A stretch of DNA of 8,112 nt from contig CAZQAA010000177.1 of assembly GCA_964591255.1 (NCBI GenBank), forward strand, positions 1 through 8,112. Reading direction: 5' to 3'. This stretch comes from CAZQAA01 sp964591255. GTDB taxonomy: Bacteria > Desulfobacterota > DSM-4660 > Desulfatiglandales > Desulfatiglandaceae. Positions 1-4,478 of this stretch are shown here, piece by piece. The notes beneath the pieces are model-generated. The model worked only from the letters and a program-made list of their open reading frames with translations, was not told the origin of the DNA and searched no databases. A program made the translations under genes and the position numbers. Positions within the stretch are counted from its first letter, which is position 1; each line of letters begins with the position of its first letter.

Positions 1-914
1 CTATATACTGCAGCCAGCTCATATGCCGCGAGCAGACTTTCTGCTTTGATGACTGCCAGGATTAGAGACTTGTCATTTTGGGAGACAGGCAGGATAAGGT
101 TTTTCTCTGCATATTTTCGGCTGATGATTTTTTTAAGGTACCCTTTTTCCTCTTCTTTATAACTGAAGCCTTCCAAGGACTCAAAGGGTATATTTGCCTG
201 GAGAGATAAGGCCTCTTGAAGCTGTTGGCCGGTAATGATTTTCTTGCTTAATAAAATATCTCCCAGGGAATCCGAACTGTTTTTTTGCTCCATAAGAGCG
301 TTGTTCAGTGTCTCTTCATCAATATAATTTAGTTTTATCAGGATTTCTCCCAGTTTTAACTGTTTGCCATACTTGTGAACTACATAGTGCAGATCAAGGG
401 GGCTTATTACCCCCATATCACACAGGATCTGTCCTAATGATCTGGGAGTTTTCTGAATCCTTAACGCCTCTTCCAGGTCTCTTTGATTAATCAATCCCTG
501 CAGCAGGGCCAGTTTTCCTAACTTGGGAGCATTTAGTTGTTCCGTGATAAGGGATTGAAGATCAGAAGGAGTGATGAGGCCTTTTTGTACGAGGAATTCT
601 CCTAATGGCTTGCCATGTTCCTTTTCCCGCAGACAGTCATGAAGTTGGTCCTCTGTAATAAGCCCTTTGCGCACAGCCAGAGAACCTATTGTTCCTCTTA
701 ATTGTGGATGATTTAAAAGACTCTTGAGGTCGTTTACAGATAACAGTTTTGTTTCTGTAAATATTCTGCCAAGGGGTGCACCGGTAAGCCTCTTCTCATT
801 ATGCTGAATTTCCAGTGCCCGCTTTAAATCTTCCTCCTCAAGAAAACCTTCCCTATGTAACAGTATGCCGATTCTTGGATTTTTATCTTGAGAATTATGT
901 TCCTTATTTGCCAT
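1..914 (-). CDS. Tandem MshEN-repeat protein (GspE/PilB N-terminal-domain family), 5' part only
   Basis: The frame is open from the ATG at 914-912 to the left edge: 304 residues, no stop, C-terminus outside the window. Residues 14-239 are eight copies of a 24-residue unit starting at residues 14, 47, 75, 103, 131, 159, 187 and 216. Each has Gly at unit position 3 and Leu at 17; Gln at 24 is present in five. This is the half-motif of MshEN domains, where two copies bind one cyclic-di-GMP in MshE-type ATPases. Residues 240-304 (IPFESL, then IISRKYAEKN, LILPV and LILAV) resemble the alpha/beta part of the GspE N-terminal domain, so the missing part may be a GspE/PulE ATPase or another output domain. 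No signal peptide is visible, so it is probably cytoplasmic. It is divergent from the GAF-ATPase gene at 1514. The start is uncertain: the frame stays open to a TAA at 975-977, and the strongest ribosome-binding-like site lies 51 bases upstream of the chosen ATG. Ligand binding is inferred; only unit 1 keeps the conserved Arg at position 1. Confidence 0.85.
   Translation of the reverse strand, partial: MANKEHNSQDKNPRIGILLHREGFLEEEDLKRALEIQHNEKRLTGAPLGRIFTETKLLSVNDLKSLLNHPQLRGTIGSLAVRKGLITEDQLHDCLREKEHGKPLGEFLVQKGLITPSDLQSLITEQLNAPKLGKLALLQGLINQRDLEEALRIQKTPRSLGQILCDMGVISPLDLHYVVHKYGKQLKLGEILIKLNYIDEETLNNALMEQKNSSDSLGDILLSKKIITGQQLQEALSLQANIPFESLEGFSYKEEEKGYLKKIISRKYAEKNLILPVSQNDKSLILAVIKAESLLAAYELAAVY
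198..875 (-). repeat. Eight tandem 24-residue MshEN half-motifs (protein-level repeat)
   Basis: This is the coding stretch for residues 14-239 of the left-hand protein. Unit spacing is 33, 28, 28, 28, 28, 28 and 29 residues. All eight units have Gly at position 3 and Leu at 17. Position 10 is Gly in units 1, 3, 4, 5 and 6. Position 21 is Leu in units 1, 2, 3, 5, 7 and 8. Gln24 is present in units 1, 4, 5, 7 and 8. Position 1 is Arg only in unit 1, and Lys in units 5 and 7. Copies are clearly diverged at the DNA level, so this is an old duplication rather than a recent expansion. Confidence 0.85.
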
Positions 915-962
915 AGGATTTTGGGTATTGTCCTTTTTCCTGTTAGTTATTTTGGATCGCTG

Positions 963-972
963 CTCCCTCCTT
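963..972 (-). promoter_or_regulatory. Strong Shine-Dalgarno-like sequence without a matching standard start codon
   Basis: On the minus strand this reads AAGGAGGGAG, an almost ideal anti-16S match. No ATG, GTG or TTG lies within 5-12 bases downstream in any frame. The first ATG in the open frame is at 914, 51 bases past the core. An in-frame ATA lies 15 bases away (950-948) and an out-of-frame ATC 8 bases away (957-955). It is either a chance purine run or a sign that translation starts upstream of 914 at a rare codon. A weaker AAGGA at 935-931 is 16 bases from the ATG. Confidence 0.4.
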
Positions 973-1050
973 GTTTATGCAAAGAGCTGCTGTTAACTGT
1001 TTAGCAATTTACATGCCGGCAGATTGGTTTCCATATACATATGCTATTTT

Positions 1051-1079
1051 TTTATAATCCAGGTGTTTGCCTGTGACCT
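1051..1079 (-). promoter_or_regulatory. Weak candidate promoter for the MshEN-repeat gene
   Basis: The minus strand has TATAAA (bases 1056-1051) as a possible -10. A 17-base spacer puts AGGTCA (1079-1074) at the -35 position, a poor match to the consensus. That poor -35 is one arm of the perfect palindrome at 1074-1087, an arrangement seen at activator-dependent or operator-controlled promoters. The leader to the ATG at 914 would be about 130 bases. This rests on motif matching only. Confidence 0.25.
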
Positions 1080-1087
1080 GTAGGTCA
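1074..1087. promoter_or_regulatory. Perfect palindrome, candidate operator
   Basis: The arms are TGACCT and AGGTCA around a GT centre: six perfect base pairs with a two-base spacer. The size and symmetry suit a site for a dimeric transcription factor. It lies in the divergent region, 160 bases from the left start codon and 427 from the right one, and overlaps the -35 position of the candidate minus-strand promoter. The cognate regulator is not identifiable here. Confidence 0.45.
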
Positions 1088-1226
1088 TTTAGCGAATTTT
1101 TGTATGGTGTAGTATCACTATATAATACATATAATTATTTGATTTTACTGTTTTTATAAAAATGATTTATTTGTGAGCCCGTAATTGGTTATTGGCTCTG
1201 TTTTATTTGTGTATATATGTATCATC

Positions 1227-1265
1227 CCCATATTGGATTTAAATGGCCAGAGTATGCTATATGGG
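1227..1265. repeat. Seven-base inverted repeat with long loop
   Basis: CCCATAT (1227-1233) and ATATGGG (1259-1265) are exact reverse complements separated by 25 bases. It could be a weak stem or two half-sites about three helical turns apart. In AT-rich DNA such a pair can arise by chance, so confidence is low. Confidence 0.25.
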
Positions 1266-1275
1266 AGTCAATAAT

Positions 1276-1305
1276 TTGACGATTCGGAGAAGCAAAAAAT
1301 AGATA
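1276..1305 (+). promoter_or_regulatory. Candidate sigma70-like promoter for the GAF-ATPase gene
   Basis: TTGACG (1276-1281) is a five-of-six match to the -35 consensus. With an 18-base spacer it is followed by TAGATA (1300-1305), a weak -10. A transcript would start near 1312 and carry a leader of about 200 bases that includes the nested stem at 1391-1448. This is a motif match only, and it competes with the site at 1360-1387. Confidence 0.3.
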
Positions 1306-1359
1306 TGGACTAAAACCGATAGCCTGGAGAGGGCAGGATATGGTGTGACAATAATTGTG

Positions 1360-1387
1360 TTGCATATTTTCATGGATGTCTTAAAAT
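1360..1387 (+). promoter_or_regulatory. Alternative candidate promoter for the GAF-ATPase gene
   Basis: TAAAAT (1382-1387) matches five of six -10 bases. TTGCAT (1360-1365), 16 bases upstream, is a poor -35. If used, transcription would begin near 1394, at the left arm of the nested inverted repeat, so that structure could sit at the very 5' end of the messenger or act as an operator on the start site. Confidence 0.22.
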
Positions 1388-1390
1388 CCA

Positions 1391-1448
1391 AGATAATCAA
1401 GTTTGGTTGGATAGTGACGATATTACTTTATGAGTAATATGATTATCT
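1391..1448 (+). promoter_or_regulatory. Nested two-stem inverted repeat in the ATPase gene leader
   Basis: The inner stem is ATATTACT (1420-1427) and AGTAATAT (1433-1440), eight perfect pairs closing a five-base loop. The outer stem is AGATAATC (1391-1398) and GATTATCT (1441-1448), again eight perfect pairs. The two right arms abut, so the stems could stack coaxially with a one-sided 21-base bulge at 1399-1419. It ends 65 bases before the ATG at 1514. No T run follows, so it does not look like an intrinsic terminator. It could be an RNA control element or a compound operator. Confidence 0.45.
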
Positions 1449-1513
1449 CGATACAGGAAAAAATATCCAGGCCGGAAAAATCCTCGCAGCCATGATGAGG
1501 TGTTTTGTAAAGC

Positions 1514-3832
1514 ATGTCCTTTCTAAAACAGAATACAATTGAATCTGATAAAATGAACAGATCTCTTGAGGAGCAACTGAATTATCAGAAAAAGCTGAAT
1601 GGCATAACCAACAAGATCCATTCTGCAAACGATACTGATGACATATTGTTAAACCTGCAGGGAGAAATTTTAAGCCTTTTTGATGCCGAGCGTATTACTG
1701 TCTATATGGTAGACGGAATTAACAAAGAGATTGTTTCAAGATTCAAAAGTGGCGAGGAGATAAATGAGATCCGTGTCCCTATTAACGAGGGGAGCATTGC
1801 TGGATATTGTGCTTGGTCCGGAAAGCTCCTCAATATAGTTGATGTATATGATAATGATGAATTAGGGCACATTAATTTTCAGTTGAGCTTTGATAAAAGC
1901 TGGGACCAGAAGACCGGATATAAGACTGTCCAGGTATTAGCATGCCCCATAACTTACAGCAGATATGTCTTGGGTGTTATCCAGCTGATCAACAAGAAGG
2001 GAAGGGGAGGGTTTACAGGCGAGGACGAGGCATCGATTCTGGATATTGCTGCTGTTCTTGGGACCGCATTTTTTAAAAATCAGAAAGCCGTTCGTAAGGC
2101 GGCACCGACAAAGTACGATTATCTTATCATAAACAACATCATAAGCAGCAAGGATATGGCCGATGCAATGTCCCTTGCAAGAAAGATGAAAAAGAGCATT
2201 GAAACAATCTTGATGGACGATTTTAATGTCTCAAAGCAGGATATCGGCAGATCGCTGTCGGATTTTTACAAGACCCGTTTCATCCCCTTTGATGAGGGCA
2301 TGGTTATTCCGGGGCAGTTGTTAAGGGGACTTAAGCCTGGATTTTTGAGATATAACGCCTTTGTCCCTGTTGCTCAATCAGGAGACACGGTGGTAGTGGC
2401 CATGGAGGACCCTAAATTCTTACCGGCAAGAGACGCGCTTACAAAGATTATGCCGGGTAAGGATTTTGAATATTGTGTCTCTATCCGGGACGATATAAAC
2501 CGGATGATAGACCTGTTCTTCAACATAAGGGCCAGTGGAACATTGGACGATTCAGTTAGCATCGAGTCGATCCTGGGTCAGCTTGAACCGGAAGAGGATG
2601 CCCAGGAGCAAGAGGAAGAGGTGGTAACAGAGCAAGACAATGCCATTATTCAGCTTGTCAATAAAGTAGTCATAGACGCTTACCACCGTGGGGCCTCGGA
2701 CATACATATCGAACCTCGTTCCGGAAGGACCCCGGCTGTGATCAGAATAAGGGTCGATGGGACCTGTCAGGTTTATCAGACTATTCCACATACCTATAAG
2801 AATGCTGTGATCTCCCGCATCAAGATAATGTCAGATCTTGACATATCAGAAAGACGTCTTCCACAGGACGGCAAGATCAAATTCAGGAAATTTGCACCAT
2901 TAGATATTGAATTGCGTGTGGCAACGATCCCTACCTCTGGACATAATGAAGATGTGGTAATGCGGCTGTTAGGGACAGGAGAACCCATTGCGCTTAACAA
3001 GATAGGCATGAATGACAGGGACTATAATGCCTTTTTGGATATTATACAGAAACCATACGGAATTGTTCTGGTAGTGGGTCCCACGGGCAGTGGAAAGACC
3101 ACCACGCTCCATTCTGCTCTTAAATATATAAACAAGCCCGAGAAGAAGATATGGACCGCAGAGGATCCCATAGAGATTACCCAGGATGGTTTACGACAGG
3201 TCCAGGTCATGCCCAAGATCGGGTTCGATTTTGCCAGGGCCATGAGGGCCTTTCTGAGAGCGGATCCGGATGTGATCATGGTGGGTGAAATGCGTGATTA
3301 TGAAACGGTCTCAACCGGAATAGAGGCTTCTCTCACTGGCCATCTGGTATTCAGCACACTCCATACCAACAGTGCTCCGGAGACCATAACCCGGCTCCTT
3401 GACATGGGAATGGAACCCTTCAACTTTGCCGATGCCATTTTGGGGATCCTTGCCCAGCGGCTGGCCAAGACACTTTGTGCGAAATGCAAGGAAAAATACC
3501 ATCCCACAAGGGAAGAATACGATGTGCTGGCAAGATCCTATGAAGGAGATTTTGATGTCCTGGGATTTGAATATAACGATGATTTTTTTCTTTACCGTCC
3601 AAAGGGTTGTCCTGAATGTGGTAATACGGGCTATCGTGGTCGTATTGGCCTTTTCGAACTTCTTCTTGGAACGGATGGAATGAAATCGTCAATTCAGAAC
3701 AGGGCCAAGATAGAAGAACTGAGAGAGCAGGCAATAAAAGACGGAATGTGCACACTGATGCAGGATGGTATACGCAAGGTCTGTCTCGGCCTTACCGATT
3801 TAAGACAGGTCAGGAGTGTTTGCGTAAGATAA
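1514..3832 (+). CDS. GAF-domain GspE/PulE/PilB-family secretion or pilus assembly ATPase
   Basis: The product is a 772-residue cytoplasmic hexameric ATPase of the kind that powers type II secretion or type IV pilus extension. A short helical stretch (about 14-35) is followed by a GAF sensor domain (about 37-195), a degenerate MshEN-like domain (about 200-340), an acidic linker (about 357-376) and the T2SSE ATPase. In the ATPase are ASDIHIEP (394-401), Walker A GPTGSGKT with K528, the Asp box EDPIE (550-554), Walker B with catalytic E592 in VGEMRD, the His box with H617, and the zinc-site cysteine pairs C655/C658 and C699/C702. All catalytic elements are intact. The family is usually about 560-600 residues; the extra length is the GAF domain. 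A stop at 1508-1510 makes 1514 the first ATG in frame; its GAGG (1497-1500) is rather far, 13 bases away. No gspF/pilC, pilin or other secretion gene lies beside it, so the exact machine is unknown. The tail overlaps an alternative start of the next gene. Confidence 0.95.
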   Translation: MSFLKQNTIESDKMNRSLEEQLNYQKKLNGITNKIHSANDTDDILLNLQGEILSLFDAERITVYMVDGINKEIVSRFKSGEEINEIRVPINEGSIAGYCAWSGKLLNIVDVYDNDELGHINFQLSFDKSWDQKTGYKTVQVLACPITYSRYVLGVIQLINKKGRGGFTGEDEASILDIAAVLGTAFFKNQKAVRKAAPTKYDYLIINNIISSKDMADAMSLARKMKKSIETILMDDFNVSKQDIGRSLSDFYKTRFIPFDEGMVIPGQLLRGLKPGFLRYNAFVPVAQSGDTVVVAMEDPKFLPARDALTKIMPGKDFEYCVSIRDDINRMIDLFFNIRASGTLDDSVSIESILGQLEPEEDAQEQEEEVVTEQDNAIIQLVNKVVIDAYHRGASDIHIEPRSGRTPAVIRIRVDGTCQVYQTIPHTYKNAVISRIKIMSDLDISERRLPQDGKIKFRKFAPLDIELRVATIPTSGHNEDVVMRLLGTGEPIALNKIGMNDRDYNAFLDIIQKPYGIVLVVGPTGSGKTTTLHSALKYINKPEKKIWTAEDPIEITQDGLRQVQVMPKIGFDFARAMRAFLRADPDVIMVGEMRDYETVSTGIEASLTGHLVFSTLHTNSAPETITRLLDMGMEPFNFADAILGILAQRLAKTLCAKCKEKYHPTREEYDVLARSYEGDFDVLGFEYNDDFFLYRPKGCPECGNTGYRGRIGLFELLLGTDGMKSSIQNRAKIEELREQAIKDGMCTLMQDGIRKVCLGLTDLRQVRSVCVR

Positions 3833-3833
3833 T

Positions 3834-3839
3834 GGAGGT
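3834..3839 (+). promoter_or_regulatory. Ribosome binding site deciding the IMP cyclohydrolase start
   Basis: GGAGGT sits eight bases (counted from GGAGG) before the TTG at 3847-3849, an optimal spacing. The in-frame ATG at 3832-3834 overlaps both the ATPase stop codon and the first base of this site and has no equally good site of its own. This favours TTG as the start. Confidence 0.65.
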
Positions 3840-3846
3840 AGATAAA

Positions 3847-4449
3847 TTGAAGACGGATAAGATAGAGAGGGCTATTTTTAGTGTGACCGATAAGACTGGA
3901 ATCGTGGATTTCGCCGGGTTTCTGTCTGGCTTTGGAGTTCATATCCTTTCCACCGGTGGGACTGCAAAGACATTACGTGAGGGAGGCATTACAGTAACCG
4001 ATATATCTGAATACACCGGGTTTCCTGAAATGATGGATGGACGTGTAAAGACCCTTCATCCAAGGGTCCACGGTGGACTTTTAGCCCTTCGGGACAACCC
4101 TGAACACCTGGAAGCCATGCGCAATAACAGCATATATCCTATCGATATGGTGGTCGTTAATCTATACCAATTTGAAAAGACCGTGGCCAGAGAGGGCGTA
4201 ACCCTGGATGAGGCAATCGAGAACATTGATATCGGAGGACCGTCCATGCTGCGGTCAGCTGCCAAAAATTTCAAGTATGTAACGGTAATTATAGATCCTG
4301 ATGACTATGATCTAGTCATAAATGAGCTGAAAACAAACGGTGGTAAAACCAGCCTGAACACCCGATTCTACTTGGCAAAAAAGGTGTTTCAAATTACGCA
4401 CCAATACGATGGTGCGATCAGTCGGTATCTTGATGGAATTCAGATTTAG
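3847..4449 (+). CDS. purH: Stand-alone IMP cyclohydrolase (N-terminal PurH domain only)
   Basis: The product is a 200-residue MGS-like domain that closes the ring of formyl-AICAR to IMP, the last step of purine synthesis. Visible signatures are STGGTAKTL (35-43), TGFPEMMDGRVKTLHP (57-72), VVVNLYQF (102-109) and IGGPSMLRSAAKN (129-141). By alignment from memory, the catalytic residues of bifunctional PurH (human R64, K66, Y104, D125, K137) correspond to R66, K68, Y107, D128 and K140, all present. Ordinary PurH is about 520 residues with an AICAR formyltransferase domain behind this one. Here the protein stops cleanly at the domain boundary and the lon gene follows after 29 bases, so there is no remnant of the second half. 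The formyltransferase must be encoded elsewhere. A TTG start with a strong GGAGGT is preferred; an upstream ATG at 3832 would add five residues. It probably shares a messenger with the ATPase gene. The symbol refers to the N-terminal half only. Confidence 0.88.
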   Translation: MKTDKIERAIFSVTDKTGIVDFAGFLSGFGVHILSTGGTAKTLREGGITVTDISEYTGFPEMMDGRVKTLHPRVHGGLLALRDNPEHLEAMRNNSIYPIDMVVVNLYQFEKTVAREGVTLDEAIENIDIGGPSMLRSAAKNFKYVTVIIDPDDYDLVINELKTNGGKTSLNTRFYLAKKVFQITHQYDGAISRYLDGIQI

Positions 4450-4478
4450 TATCAGATTGACATTTTACAGTACACCAA

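Larger units (their letters stand above)
915..1513. other. AT-rich divergent intergenic region
   Basis: About 600 bases separate the two divergent genes, and no convincing coding frame occupies them. The stretch is clearly more AT-rich than the flanking genes, especially around 1100-1240. It holds a perfect palindrome (1074-1087), a loose inverted repeat (1227-1265), a nested inverted repeat (1391-1448) and several weak sigma70-like sites, listed separately. I checked for a cyclic-di-GMP riboswitch of the GEMM type and did not recognise one. Confidence 0.8.

Noticed and set aside
308..490. Short plus-strand open frame inside the left gene
   Set aside because: It is antisense to the MshEN-repeat coding frame, which shows clear family motifs; the plus-strand frame has no recognisable content.
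1121..1126. Perfect TATAAT as a plus-strand -10 box
   Set aside because: It lies in a long AT-rich run where such hexamers are expected, the upstream -35 is poor (TTTGTA at 16 bases), and it would give a leader of nearly 400 bases.
1280..1360. Possible GEMM-type cyclic-di-GMP riboswitch in front of the ATPase gene
   Set aside because: The neighbourhood invites it, but I could not find the conserved core, tetraloop or receptor elements; the purine-rich stretch is only superficially similar.
1330..1365. Sigma54-type promoter suggested by a TGG and a TTGCA
   Set aside because: The GG-to-GC spacing is far larger than the strict spacing of -24/-12 promoters.
3748..3846. Longer N-terminus for the IMP cyclohydrolase starting at 3748
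   Set aside because: It would overlap the ATPase gene by 85 bases, lacks a ribosome site, and the extra residues do not match the PurH family, which begins close to the TTG start.
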